Assembly: GCA_025175895.1 (NCBI GenBank)
Contig: CM046000.1
Span: 69,964,720 to 70,028,719 of the forward strand
Direction: 5' to 3'
DNA: 64,000 bases
Source of the DNA: Wurfbainia villosa
Taxonomy: Eukaryota > Streptophyta > Magnoliopsida > Zingiberales > Zingiberaceae
Shown one piece after another: positions 10,281 through 21,660 of this stretch. The position numbers and the translations under genes are program-made. Every line of letters starts with the position of its first letter. The first letter of the stretch is position 1. The notes beneath the pieces were generated by a model, which made no database searches, had not been told where the DNA came from, and saw only the letters and a list, made by a program, of their open reading frames with translations.

Positions 10281-10803
10281 GCATAGAATCAGCTCAATGC
10301 AAGTTATAAATATAGCTCGATATGGAGGATTTTGCCAAGACTTTAAGGGTGATTTTGGAGGGGAATTGCTATTGCATTCCAGACCTTCAAAGTCAATCCA
10401 AAGCAAGCAACAAGCAAGTGATTCAAAGCGATTTGTGTAAAGTATTATTTAATTGTATTTCGTATTGTATTTGTATTCTTGCTTGTACTTTAGTATTACT
10501 GTTGTAATAGCTTGTACGAGGTTTCTCCACCTCCGACGTGTTGTCGAGAAGGAGTTTAGTTAATGTCGTGCGCATAACTAGAGCTCGTTGAGCTCACCCC
10601 ATGGAGTAGGAACCATTCAGTTTTGAACCACGTATATTGTCGTGTCTTGTGGGTTGTGTTGTATTCGTCTTGTATTTCTATCATTTCCACTATGCTAACG
10701 ATAATCGTAGATAAGCGACACGCAAGAACAAGCAAATTCCACTGTACGACGATAAAGGGCTATTAACCCCCCTCTAGTCGGCCACCGATGCTCCAATACA
10801 AAT

Positions 10804-11138
10804 TACTCTCATATTGGTGATCAGATCCTGGGCACCCCATAGAGGCCACCATGGACTCTATCTGGGTGACTCTCCTCCATGTCCCTACAAAAGCCTTGAC
10901 GTTGCCATCCTCCATTCCTGCTTTGGTCTCTCGAAACAACAACAGACCTCCACCTCATAAGAATGGCAAAGGATGTCCTTGGTGTGATCATTGTCATCGA
11001 TCAGGACACACGATTGATAAATGTTGGAGTCTCCATGGTCGACCTCCTCGTGCTGCTCAGATCGCTTAGAGTTCTATCACTTCTTCAGCTTCCACTTCAC
11101 AGTCGACACCGGATCAAACTCAATTGCCTTCCTATGAT
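10804..11138 (+). pseudogene. CopC gag, C-terminal part with zinc knuckle
   Basis: Continuation of CopC gag after Y1. The capsid tail (MDSIWVTLLHVP from 10851) is followed by a Pro-rich linker and an intact zinc knuckle CDHCHRSGHTIDKC (CX2CX4HX4C) at 10983-11024, the nucleocapsid RNA-binding box. A TAG follows at about 11067. The gene is then cut at 11138 by X, whose ATGAT duplication is 11134-11138. Coding resumes at 50584 with the protease region. Between Y1 and 10851 the frame is shifted. Confidence 0.8.
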
Positions 11139-12533
11139 TGTTGTGTTAGTAATATATGAGAGATGTCCTAAGGCAATCGCCTTATGTATGAACCATTTAT
11201 ATGATAAATGAAGATTCACTATTTGAGTATACATGTTTCATGTATTTGATTGGATCTTAAACTCATTTACTGAATGTCCACGATGCGATTCATAGCATGA
11301 GAGAATTTGTGATTGGATCACAACTAGTGAGTATCTCTACATGTGTAATTGTGATGTATCGGAATTATCCTTAGTCGATGAATTGATGGATTTGGATACC
11401 ATCAATTCTGTCGAGACTAGCACGAGGTATACTCCTTGGTGTATCCAAGCAGCTGATTCTCACTGGCTTGAGACATTGTGATGTCCGGAGTTGATCGTGG
11501 ATGCTAGTTATGGTAACTAGTTCATTGGAGTGACCAGCCGTAAGACTTCATATGGTTCTCTACATATATAGATATGTCAATGATGTTCTTACTGTAGCTT
11601 AAGTGCGATGTTCCTTTGACTTGCGGTATTCAAGTCATCTTGATCATGGAGACTTATGCTTTGACATCTTAAGCAAACATCTCTAAGGAGATGTGGACCC
11701 GGGATGATTGGGTATAAGTCGAAGTGATCGAAGGTGTTTGAATAACCTATAAAGGATTCACCACTCCTTGCGAGGAGATGTATACCCATGGCCTCTCGTC
11801 GGATTGTTACTAAAGTCTTTGGCCAAAGCATTACATGTTTAGAGTAAGGTACTCTTCGATACATGTGGAGTAACTAGAATCCATAGGACGAGGAAATGAT
11901 ACTTGGGCTAGGAGTGACGTAGTCAGCCTAGTGGGGACTGACACAATAGACCATGTCCTGAACCAAGTGGGTATAAGATGAGTGAAGGGAATGGGGCACG
12001 ATTCATTCGAGCTGCTGAAGGGTTTCAGAAATAGTTCTGGATCAACCGTTGATCTTTTCGGTTAATTGGGGATCATGATGTACTACTAGGTGCCACTCAT
12101 GATCGTTCTATAATTAATGGTTAATTATAGACGACCAACATAAACCGAAAACCTATTTGGTCACACGCACAACGAGTGTAATCCAAAGGATTTAAAACGA
12201 GCTTGAGAATGGGATTCTCAGACCGAGAGAAACTAGGTTTGGTTGGACCAAACATAAAGCGAGCATGAAATCGTTTCAGTCGCAATGGAAGCGTGGATGG
12301 GCCGTGTCTTATGAAGACATAATGGATGAACCAAAATGGTTTGGTTCTAATCCAATGGAGGAGAATAAACCAAAGGGTTTGGTTTATTTTAAGAACGAAT
12401 GAACCAAAAGTTGGTTCGTTCGTTTTAACTTAAAATAAACCATCATGGTTTGGTTTATTTTAACTTATCTTAATGGAGCGGGTTAACGGGCCTAATGGTT
12501 ATGATCCAATAACCATTAAGAGAATTAGTTCTC

Positions 12534-12540
12534 TATAAAA
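12534..12540 (+). promoter_or_regulatory. TATA box of CopB1 5' LTR
   Basis: TATAAAA in CTCTATAAAAGAGGGC, preceded by a CCAATAACC box about 30 bp upstream. It is identical in the other three CopB LTRs (about 30772, 40901 and 48351). Confidence 0.7.
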
Positions 12541-12741
12541 GAGGGCTTAATGGATAATTAAGCCCTAATCGAAGCCCTAGCAAGGAGTTGCCGCCCAGCT
12601 ATTGTGCTGCCGTCCAAGTCCTTGCCGGCGTCCAAGCTTCAGTCGGTGAACCCTCCGGCGACCCTCCGGTGATCTTCCTAGGCCTCGGTGAAAAGGTGAG
12701 CACTTGGCTTCCTTGTTTTGGCCGGCGCCTACTCCTCCACC

Positions 12742-12767
12742 AAGCTGTCCAGTTTTCTGGACAGCTT
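12742..12767 (+). other. Perfect 11-bp hairpin in CopB1 LTR
   Basis: AAGCTGTCCAG, a TTTT loop, then CTGGACAGCTT. It lies about 200 bp downstream of the TATA box, so it should be in the transcribed leader. The 3' LTR copy (31046-31071) is identical; CopB2 copies have one mismatch (41163-41188) or a G-U pair (48603-48628 region). Confidence 0.7.
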
Positions 12768-13309
12768 CTTCTCCTCTCGGGCGTCGTTTGGGACGGTTAG
12801 AGCCTCGACAGCGACTAACTTACCGGGATTCGATCTCGGTAATCCTCTGAGGTGGAGGCGAAGGATTCGTCAATTGGTTGTGAATACCTCTCCGGAGAAG
12901 CGAGTTTTGAGAACTCGTATTAGGATCCGAATTTGGATTCGGATCGTGATCATCTCTCGATCACGTCGTCTTCAACACGAGGCTAGTAACCCGTACGAAG
13001 ACGAAGCTCGTGGCTTAGAGAAGTCATCACGAGGAACTCGGCGTGGATACGGATAGAGACGATTCTAGCGAGGATCGTTCCGGTTGATGTCGTTCCCGCT
13101 ACACGTCATACGAAAGGTATAACGTAGATAAATTTCCTTTTATTGCAAATTTAAATTTACGGTTATGTCTACACTTGTTGTAATATGCATGCGTGTGTTG
13201 TGTGTGTGTTGTAATAAATGTAGATTTATTATTTTTATTGCTTCCGCTGTGTTCATGTTTGCGAAACGTGATCGAACACACACACGCCGCGGTGCCGGAA
13301 ACCCAACAG

Positions 13310-13321
13310 TGGTATCAGAGC
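13310..13321 (+). other. CopB1 primer-binding site
   Basis: TGGTATCAGAGC, one base after the LTR end CCCAACA. Matches the 3' end of initiator tRNA-Met. Confidence 0.93.
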
Positions 13322-14451
13322 CCAGGTTGTGTTTCGACATAATCGTAAAAATCGTTTTGCGATAGTCATAATGTATTTCTGGAAATTTTCTTATTTTGGA
13401 AATTTAGAAGTATTTATGGAAATTTTTCAATTTTGGAAAGTCTAGAAGTATTTATGGAAATCTTCCACTTTTGGAAAGTTGGAAGTATTTATGGAAATTG
13501 ATATTTTCCATAAATAAAATATTTGATTAGATTATGGAAATTTGTTTCCTAATTTAATCATGATTTAATTTGGGAAATCAAATCTTAAAATATTTTATTT
13601 CCATAAGTAGTTTTAATGATTTAGGAAATTGGTTTCCTAAATAGATTTTCCTTAATCAAATAATTCCATGAATAAAATATGTGATTAGATTTAGAAATTT
13701 GTTTCCTAATTTAATTATGATTTGATTTGGAGAATCAAATCTTAAACATATTTTATTTCCATAAATAGTTATGACATATAAGGAAATATATACATGACAT
13801 AATTGTATGCCATGTAATTGCATTAGATGCATAACATTATGTCATGCGTGTCGTGACATGTAGATGTATGTCATGTATGTCATGCCATGTAGATAATAGT
13901 TATTTGCATGCAAAGAGGATGAGACATAAAAACCCTTAAACAATATTAAAGCCTACACCTTCCATTAATATGGTTAGAACCAGAGTTCCGTTTCTTGTTT
14001 GGGTTGTTGGACTCTCTCCAAGCCCGGCTCGAACCCGAACATGTTCAAACCATGGAATAGTTTAATACTAATATGGTAAGAGTCAGAGGTCAATCGTTAG
14101 CTTTGGTTGTTGGACTCTCTCCAAGCTGGGCTAATTGGTTGAATGCGCTCTAACCATATTAAAACTATTTCCCGATTAATGGGTTGGCTTTAACCTGGAG
14201 CATCGGCTTGTTGGACTCTCTCCAAGGTCGATGTAAAGGGAGGTGAAGTTGAGTGCTATGCATATGATGCATACTTGTTAATGTGTTAACAACCCGATGT
14301 ATATGTGAACATTCAATTAGTTGATAGCACATTGTGATAGTTGCATATACGTGATATGCAATCGGTATAGTTGATACCTACCGTCGTAGTTATGAATGGC
14401 TTGTTGGACTCTCTCCAAGGTTGTTCATAACTATGATGGATATCAGCCCAT
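13322..14451 (+). other. CopB1 untranslated leader, upstream part
   Basis: No gene. The first 450 bp are AT-rich, with repeated TTTATGGAAATTTT and GATTTAATT(T)GGGAAATCAAAT words (13380-13760). GTCATG/CATGAC words follow (13795-13905), then the hairpin array at 13970-14435. The leader is cut at 14451 by AthG and resumes at 25543. The uninterrupted leader in CopB2 is 41753-43029. Confidence 0.8.
13970..14435 (+). other. CopB1 leader array of four hairpins sharing TTGGACTCTCTCCAA
   Basis: Four copies of TTGGACTCTCTCCAA (14007-14021, 14110-14124, 14211-14225, 14404-14418), itself a TTGGA/TCCAA hairpin with loop CTCTC. Each is enclosed by unit-specific complementary arms: 13970-13980 with 14043-14053 and 13996-14004 with 14032-14040; 14071-14082 with 14148-14159 and 14091-14101 with 14130-14141; 14201-14205 with 14229-14233; 14385-14396 with 14424-14435. 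Between units three and four lie two plain perfect hairpins, 14275-14292 (TTGTTAA/TTAACAA) and 14341-14361 (TTGCATAT/ATATGCAA). Function inferred, possibly RNA packaging. Confidence 0.75.
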
Positions 14452-15924
14452 TGATGTGTTATTTTCCGCAAGTGCACGGTTGTCGTCAAGTAATAAAAAT
14501 ATCGATCCCACAGGGATTTGGTCAATTACCAAGTGGTTGTGATACCAAGTTATCTAGTCAATCGAATTGTGGTTTAAGCAAAGAACCTAAGAAGTCAAGA
14601 ACGACGAATGAGAAGAACGAGCTGAAAGTCAAGAGTTGAGGAGAATCTCAGGATATGGGTTTCACCATGTCGACGATTTATAAGGTGATTTAATTCTTTC
14701 CTACCCTTATTAGAGTTGTTTTGATGGAACCTATCCTAAGGTAAATCAACGACCCCTTAGAGGTCTCGTTAGCTGTACCTATCAAACTCAATTTACATCA
14801 CGGTGTTCGAGCATAGGGATCATAATCAGCTAAGGGGACCTGTCACGAGACCCCCGCAAACCTCCCTATGTCTTACCTCCGTTACTTGGTAAAAACTGGG
14901 TTTGATAGATCCATTAAATTCATGAGAGTTCCTCTAGAGTCAAATTTCCTCTTCACGGTAGGCTTGCACACGGGACCATAATCAGCTAAGGAGACACACA
15001 CGAGACCCCATGAGCCCTCATAGATACACTACCGCTACTAGTAGGAGTTATTCCCTAGTTGGTTACGGCTTTCGAACTCGGGTTCCTTTATTAGGTACTT
15101 CCCTCTGCTCCTTAGATTTATCAATAAGAATCCAAAAGAACCAGATCAAAATAAACAATAGTTCAGGTAGTATAGATTATATCATCCGTCATAAATTGTC
15201 AAGGGCTACTCCCCCATCCTAAGATTACAGGATACTACTCCATAGTTTGACAAGAATTACTAGAGAAAGAAATTACGATACTGGGTGCCATATCCTTCTT
15301 CTGCTGACTCCTTCTCTTTATCTTCTTCTGTCGTCGATCTCTGACCACCCGCCGTCCTCGCTTAGGTTTAGAATATCTTCTCTTTTATAGCTTTGGCCTC
15401 CTCTTCAATTAAGGCAATAGATTTCCTACAGATTTTCGACGAAGATCCTGATTGCTCGCGAAAGGAATCACGGAATCGAGCCAACACGCCGTGCCACATG
15501 AGGGCACCTGGCGTGTCGCGCGCATTTCCCACGGCGTGTTACGCTTGAACTAGGCGTGTCGAAGCTAAAGCCCGGGCGTGTCATTCGAACTCGGACAGCG
15601 TGTCGATCTTTGAACTAGGGCGTGTCGGAGCTGAACTGGGGCGTGTCGGCTACTGGCTCTCATGACACGGGCATGTCAATCGGTGAGCCAGGGCGTGTTG
15701 GCTGCTGGCTCTCATGGCACGGGCATGTTGATTTCTAACACGCCTGTGTTGTTTTGATCGCTTTGTTTCTTGCCTGTTAACACAAAAACACCCAAAAGTA
15801 GTCTCTTCGTCCAAAATATGCTAAACTTTAACTGAATCATGATAAAATACATGCTTAGGATATGAAATGTGATAGAATGCATGTATATGGAGTAGTGAAA
15901 ACATAGCATGATTTACACACATCA
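14452..15924 (-). repeat. AthG 3' LTR
   Basis: 1473 bp. Carries a TATA box on the minus strand (15382-15389) and a G/C-rich block of GGCGTGTC/GACACG words at about 15490-15750. It differs from the 5' LTR by several substitutions and small indels. Confidence 0.93.
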
Positions 15925-15939
15925 AAATCCCCTAGTCCT
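15925..15939 (-). other. AthG polypurine tract
   Basis: Minus strand reads AGGACTAGGGGATTT directly before the LTR start TGATG. Confidence 0.8.
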
Positions 15940-16740
15940 AAACTTTTGCTTGTCCTCGAGCAAAGAAAACCCAAAAGACAACTTAATTATGGAAATGCTA
16001 GACACCATCCAGAGGTATACAATCTGATCTTAATCTTTTCAAATCATTCCTAGTTGCTAAGTTTGAAAGATCCCTATATAGTGCACGTGAAAAGGTGGAC
16101 TAAAGTCATTGGACACCAATCTGGACTTGACATCCCTTCTATCGTAGAATATTCTTATTTCTGGCATAGAGGCACTTACCTGCCTTAATGCATGGATCAT
16201 TCTTACCTATCATCAAAAGGTCTCAAAGGAGCACTTTCCAAGAAGAGAGAAGGAAAGGAATTATAGAGAGCATTTCCCCAGTAACTAGTTAGTCTCAAAG
16301 GGGCACCTTTTAGGTGTTTCCCCAGTAACTACTTGGTCTCAAAGGGGTGCTTAAAAACAATTCCCGTAACCCTTTTTTTTTTTTTTTTTTTTTTTTAACA
16401 ACTTCTAGTGAAAGTGTTTCTCCAGTAACCAAGTTGCGCAAGTAAGTCTCCAATGGAAAATCGAGTACTCGTCCGATATGGAGGATTTAAATCTTTTCTT
16501 TGGATACCTCAAACCTATAGACCGTGTTAGAAGTGAAATAGGGTTCTTATCAAATAGGCAAAAAGGAATATCATGATCCGACCAATGTTCAGTTGTATTA
16601 CGCTAGATGAAAAAAAAAATGCACTGTTATGATATATGAAAAGATGCAACAAGATGGCAGTAACCAAACTAAAAATCTAAGTAGAGATAAAACAAACAAT
16701 AAAGGATGTGCATCGAAACTCACAAAATAGTTCAAGGTGG
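15940..16740 (-). other. AthG 3' untranslated region
   Basis: No gene seen. The plus strand shows repeats of CCAGTAACTA(G/C)TT(A/G)GTCTC followed by AAAGGGG (16281-16350) and a run of 24 T at 16373-16396, which is poly-A on the element's coding strand. The same motif pair occurs inverted in AthD1 near 6838-6885, which supports a shared Athila-type origin. Confidence 0.65.
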
Positions 16741-18053
16741 TCAATGGTCATCGTCTTCACTACTAGCATCCTCCTCTGCCCACCTACGTCGCTGCTCCTG
16801 GTAAAATTCTCGGGACTCCTGTCGAAATCTATCATCATCTTCCGGCGGACTCAAGATGAAAAACTCAGCTCTCTCCGTAAAAATCACCGCCTGTCCAAAT
16901 GTTGTGTCACTATACGATGGTGCTCCTCCGTAGCTTGGGCATACCGATCCCACATACCTATGTGCGAGGTATGTTCAACCCTGAAAGCTTCGAATGATGA
17001 TCGGAATCCTGAAAAATCAAAAGAAGAGTACCCTACAGAAACATTGTCAGTAGGAAACCGTGGGGGTTCAGGAGTCGAATGTGATGGCTCAGGGGTTATG
17101 TGAGATGGCTCCTGAGGGGGTGATGGAGCATGGGCAAGTGGGGGTAGGAAAGGGTTCTGGACATCTCTAAAAAGCCAATTGGATGAAGTACGCATGCTTA
17201 TCCGCTGTGGTTGGAAGAGGATTTTAATTCCATTTCTTAACACCAAACGATATCCCTCACATGCCTCAATCATCTTCATATTTATACAAGCATCCAAATC
17301 TAATCTAGGGCTAGGACAATATTCAAGGTCATCTAAATCACATCCTAAGGCTACGCAATCCTAGTGATAATACCACCTATGACTATGACTCGGGATGGGC
17401 TATTACTAACCTTAACTAGATGTCTAACCATATGGGCTCGAATCAATATTAACTTCATTTAACATGGCCCATAAAAATTGTAACTCACTCTGCCTTAGCC
17501 ACCCTCGCACTATCATATCTTCCGAGATTGTATTAGCCATGAATCTAAGGAGATAACAAAAGTAGGATTAGGGATGATAAATGATTTGGACCTAGATGCA
17601 TCATAGGGCGAGGTCATCAAAAATTAATCTCCAAAATTGATGGTCAATAAAATGTCTATGAATTTCCCTCTCCTCCGCTAGGAAAATCAAATATCGTATT
17701 AAAATCACTTAAAGAAAGGGTAAACTCATGGTTCATTAATCTAAATTTTATTTTTCCTTCCTCACAATCCTTTCCTTGCAGATATTTCAGATAGGGAGCT
17801 AAGGAATTCAAGAGTGATGCTCGGGTAAGTAAGATGATGGTGCGTGATAAACTCGGTCCATCCTATCCTATTAGTTAACCAAGTTATGTCATCTCTTAAC
17901 CCTAGGGTGGTCAACGTAGAAGTCTATAGTTCTTGTAGATATTAACTTCCTTTTTCAAGCTTATGAATTTAATCTTCATAACATCATCTCTAAAAATAAT
18001 TCCATATGGATGGCTAGAGGTGAGGAGGTTCGTTACCCAAATCTGAGCTTTCT
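16741..18053 (-). pseudogene. Degenerate ATHILA ORF-like gene (position of env)
   Basis: Between pol and the 3' LTR on the minus strand. Fragments in different frames include a region near 17700-17800 reading IKFRLMNHEFTLSLSDFNTIFDFPS, which resembles the ATHILA ORF-1 / plant transposon protein pattern (xFRL...LSDFxxIFGFP). A later region 16884-17297 reads FRVEHTSHIGMWDRYAQATE, and 16741-16953 ends in an acidic EEDASSEDDDH tail. In Athila elements a gene in this place has been compared with env, but its role is unknown. I see no signal peptide or membrane segment. Broken by several stops and frameshifts. Confidence 0.55.
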
Positions 18054-18435
18054 TTTTTCCCCTTGTCCTTCACAAGAGGAAGAAGCTCCTCCTCTAGGCG
18101 CTTGCTCATGGCGTGGCGATGGAGAGACAAAGAGTTAGCTCAATCTACGCTTGAGAGAGAGGCAAGCGGTGGTCGCCTAACCTTGGATCGCAAGTGGAAA
18201 GTTAGGGCGTGCTCGGTTCGGCTTTAGAAGGCTATCCGCAAGATAGGCGGAGCTCCTCTTACGCAAATACCCGACCCGCTTAAGCGCGACATAGGCGTGT
18301 CTGTCGCTCCCAGCGCGCCGCAGCCCAGGCGTCGCGCATCCTAGACCAGCGTCTTGAGTTTGAGAAGTGTGTGACACGCGGCGTGCTAGTCAAAGACGCT
18401 CTGTGTTGTCTTGGTACAACAACACACTGTGTCGT

Positions 18436-19620
18436 TCAAGACAAAGCGGTCGTGTCAACTTGGCACGCAGTGGCACGCGTCCTAAAAACCTGAAAAAATA
18501 AAAATAGAATAAAGAATAAAATAAAATAAAATAAAGTGACTAAAAAAAATGAAAATAGCATGGGTTGCCTCCCAAGAAGCGCTTGTTTAAGGTCGTTGAC
18601 CCTCAATTTTACTCCTAGTTTTGGGGATATGGCTGAGGAGTATGCTCTACCCTCCTCATCTCTAATTAGCTCAACAGAATTGTTTGCGAAGTATCTCTTA
18701 AGTCTTTGACCATTTACTTTGAAAATTCCCGTAGACTCACTAGATATTTCAATAGCTCCATGAGGATAAACCTTTTCAACTCGATATGGCCCCGACCATC
18801 TGGATTTCAGCTTCCCAGGAAAGAGTTTCAGTCTGGAGTTAAATAGTAATACCAAATCTCCTTGATGGAATTCTCTGCGCATGATGTTCTTGTCATGCCA
18901 CCTCTTCGTTTTCTCCTTGTAAGACCTTGCATGTTCATAAGCATCAAGGCGTAGTTCTTCAAGTTCATTTAGCTGCAGTTTTCTTTTCTCTCCGGCTTTC
19001 TTCAGGTCAAAATTAAGCCATTTAATTGCCCAATATGCCCTGTGCTCTATTTCAACTGGAAGATGACATGGTTTTCCATAAACTAATCGAAACGGAGTCA
19101 TTCCAATGGGTGTCTTGTAGGCAGTTCGATAGGCCCATAGAGCATCATCAAGTCTTAAAGACCAATCCTTCCTTGATCTTGATACTGTTTTCTCCAAGAT
19201 AGTCTTGATTTCCCTATTCGAAACTTCTACTTGCCCACTCATTTGTGGATGATAGGGTGAGGCTAGTTTATGGGTTACTCCATACTTCTTGAGAAGACTT
19301 TCAATTGTCTTTCGATAAAGTGTGAGCCTCCATCACTTATTATCGCCTCTGTATTCCAAATCTTGGAAATATTATACTCTTAAAGAGCTTAATGACTTTT
19401 TGCATCACAAGAGGGGGATGGTAGAGCCTCAACCCATTTAGACACATAGTCCACGCTACCAAGATATAGGTATTTTTATAGGAAGTAGGAAGGGTCCCAT
19501 ATAGTCAATTCCCAGACGTCGAACAATTCGACTTCCAATATCGAATTTTGAGGCATCTCATGTCTCCTTGATATGTTCCGATCCTTTGACAATGTCACAA
19601 GTCATCACATAATTCCGAGT
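18436..19620 (-). pseudogene. AthG integrase remnant
   Basis: The C-terminal two-thirds is open (18436-19242 as the track of residues NREIKTILEKTVSRSRKDW to VNGQRLKRYF), with WAYRTAYKTPIGMTPFRLVYGK, the SRLKLFPGKLKSRWSGPY motif and KVYPHGAIEI. These are typical of the gypsy integrase core end and C-terminal domain. The catalytic core further upstream on the minus strand (to about 19620) is present but shifted, e.g. SRIVRRLGIDYMGPFPTSY near 19480-19535. The long tail past RYF into 18436 includes hydrophobic read-through unlikely to be native. Not active. Confidence 0.82.
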
Positions 19621-19899
19621 CTCTAAAAATATGAGGCCAAATAAAATCCTCGCTTGCAAAACCTTTGCCGCAGCCTTGTCTCATGCTCGTGTGACCTCCA
19701 TATGCGTAAGAATGACATGATACAATATATCCTCAATTTCTTCTTGGATCGCATCTTCGATATATAGCATCGCCCCTTGCTTGAACAAGAATGGTTCGTC
19801 CCACACATAATGCTTTACATCCGAAAGGAACTTCTTCCTCGATGATAACTCATGTGAGAAGGTATTATCCCATGCAAGCTAGGTAGTTGGCAAAATCAA

Positions 19900-21560
19900 G
19901 ATACCACGGAGCTTTGATTGTTCTAGCCGCTAGTAGTCAGCTCATCCGGAAAGAAGTCATTTATAGCAAGATCATCGGCTCCTCCGCATTTGGTTCTAGA
20001 TGAAGCCTCGATAGATGGTCCGCAACTACTCGTTCTCCGTTCCTTGCTTGTCTCGAATTTCTAAGTCAAACTCTTGTAGGAGAAGTATCCACCGATAAGT
20101 CTTGGCTTAGATTCCTTTACTCAAGAAATATCTTATGGTGCATGATCGTAAACTATCACCTTGGTCCCTATGATATAAGATCCGAACTTGTCGAAAGCAA
20201 ATACTATAGCCAAGAGTTCCTTCTCGTGGTAGCATAATTCATTTGTGCTTCATCCAATGTTTTCTTGGCGTAGTAGATTGCATACACCTTGCGATCCTTC
20301 CTTTGTCCTAACATCGCTCCCACAAAGAAAATCACTGCATCACACATAATTTCAAAAGGAGACTCAACTGAGGTTGCATTATTAGGCGGTTGTTAATGCT
20401 TCCTTTAACGAAAATGCATCAAGACAAGGATTATCAATGTGAAACACAAAGATCTTTAGCAAGCAAATTAGTTAATGGTTTTGAAATTTTTGAGAAGTCT
20501 TTGATGAACCGTCAGAGAACCCCCATGTCCTAGGAAACTATGCACTATCCTGACATCAGTTGGAGGAGGCAACTTCTTGATCACTTCAGTTTTTGCAATG
20601 TCCACCTCGATACCACGGTGTGAGACTAGGTGCCCAAGTACTATGCCTTCTCGCACCATGAAGTGGCACTTCTCCCGATTAAGCATTAAATTCATTTCCT
20701 CATCTCTGCAAGACCTTCACCAAATTAGATAAACACATATCAAAATCTACACCATATACGTAAAAATCATCCATGAACACTTCCATTATATTCTCGATCA
20801 TGTCGGAAAAATTGAAGTCATACACCTCTGAAATGTGGCCGGTGCATTGCATAGTCCAAAAGGCATTCTTCTGAAAGCAAAAGTACCATATGGGCAGGTG
20901 AAAGTTGTTTTCTCTTGGTCATTAGGATAAATAGGGATTTGATAGAAACCGAGTATCCATCTAAGCAATGTAAATGCGAGTGTTTTGCCAATCGGTCTAG
21001 CATTTGGTCAATAAATGGGATGGGGAAGTGGTCCTTTCTAGTTTCTTTATTCAATTTCCTATAATCAATGCACATTCTCCATCCCGTAATGATTCTAGTG
21101 GGGATTAACTCATTCGTAGCATTCCTTATCACCGTTACCCCCTTTCTTTGTACGACATGGTGGACTTACCCATTCGCCATCGGATATTGGATAGATAATT
21201 CTGCATCTAGCAATTTCATGACCTCTTTCTTGACTATCTCTTTCATAGCCGGGTTCAAATTCTTTGATGCTCTATAGAGGTTTTAAAATTGTCTTCTAGT
21301 AGAATTCTGCATGCAAACCGATGGACTAATTCCCTAATATCATCAAGCTTGTATCCAATGACATTCTTATGTGTTTTCAATACCTCAATCAGTTTTCGGT
21401 TTTACATTGCTCAGATTAGCATTAATGATCACAGGATAAGTATAGTTTTCGCCAAGGAATTCATACACAGTGTGGATGGAAGAGGCTTAAGTTCTACTGG
21501 TGTGAGGTTGGGGTCGCAAATCTCCACTCTTTATCCTCAACATCCCCTCCGAGCTTATTA
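19900..21560 (-). pseudogene. AthG reverse transcriptase and RNase H remnant
   Basis: Gypsy-type RT in several frames: WRMCIDYRKLNKETRKDHFP (near 21050), DQMLDRLA and the catalytic FMDDFYVYG near 20750-20780. LNREKCHFMVREGIVLGHLVS follows at 20600-20690, then the connection region. RNase H is readable as GAMLGQRKDRKVYAIYYAKKT (about 20255-20330), followed by the EKELLAIVFAF region with frameshifts. At least three frame changes and several stops separate these blocks. The enzyme would copy element RNA into DNA in cytoplasmic particles; this copy cannot. Confidence 0.82.
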
Positions 21561-21660
21561 AGATGAGTTTGTTCGTGCTCCTTCTAGTGCTATTGACTGA
21601 TCACAATCCTACAACAAACATCAAAATAGAAGGTTGTTTAAGACTTTTGAAAGGTCAAAT

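Larger units (their letters stand above)
9331..10798 (+). repeat. Y1, solo LTR of the X family, inserted in CopC gag
   Basis: 1468 bp from TGTTGGTGCAATCGG to GATGCTCCAATA. The left end matches Y2 and, in reverse complement, the end of the X LTRs; the right end matches Y2. There is no internal coding sequence and no second LTR, so it is a solo LTR. The flanks TAGAT (9326-9330) and CAAAT (10799-10803) match at three of five bases, a decayed duplication. Without Y1 the CopC gag would read on from the ATAGAT to TACTCTCATATTGGTGATCAG. It is older than Y2, as its ends and duplication are more diverged. Confidence 0.82.
11144..13308 (+). repeat. CopB1 5' LTR
   Basis: 2165 bp, TGTTAG to CCCAACA, followed by the primer site. 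A TATA box is at 12534. Short open frames at 12588-13056 recur in every copy of this LTR but carry no known domain. Compared with the 3' LTR it lacks the TTGCCGCCCAAC repeats and keeps about 36 bp near the right end that the 3' LTR has lost. Confidence 0.93.

Noticed and set aside
9331..10798. Y1 and Y2 as small non-autonomous elements with their own LTR pairs
   Set aside because: Their two ends match the outer ends of one X LTR in reverse, and no internal direct repeat or primer site is present, so they are solo LTRs.
12588..13056. Open frames of 70-112 codons in the CopB LTR, repeated in all copies
   Set aside because: Present because the LTR is repeated; frames differ between copies and no domain is seen.
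13294..13321. Possible tRNA gene fragments at TGGTATCAGAGC sites
   Set aside because: Only 12 bases match; they are primer-binding sites next to LTR ends, with no tRNA fold.
14007..14418. CRISPR-like regularly spaced repeats
   Set aside because: Four short repeats at irregular spacing in a plant retrotransposon leader; the spacers pair with each other and no cas genes exist here.
14421..14639. Open frame across the CopB1/AthG junction, repeated at 24015-24233
   Set aside because: It is AthG LTR sequence in the antisense direction; the start differs at each junction.
16373..16396. Poly-T run as a sign of a LINE or SINE insertion
   Set aside because: No target duplication or LINE sequence flanks it; it lies in the AthG 3' untranslated region as poly-A on the coding strand.
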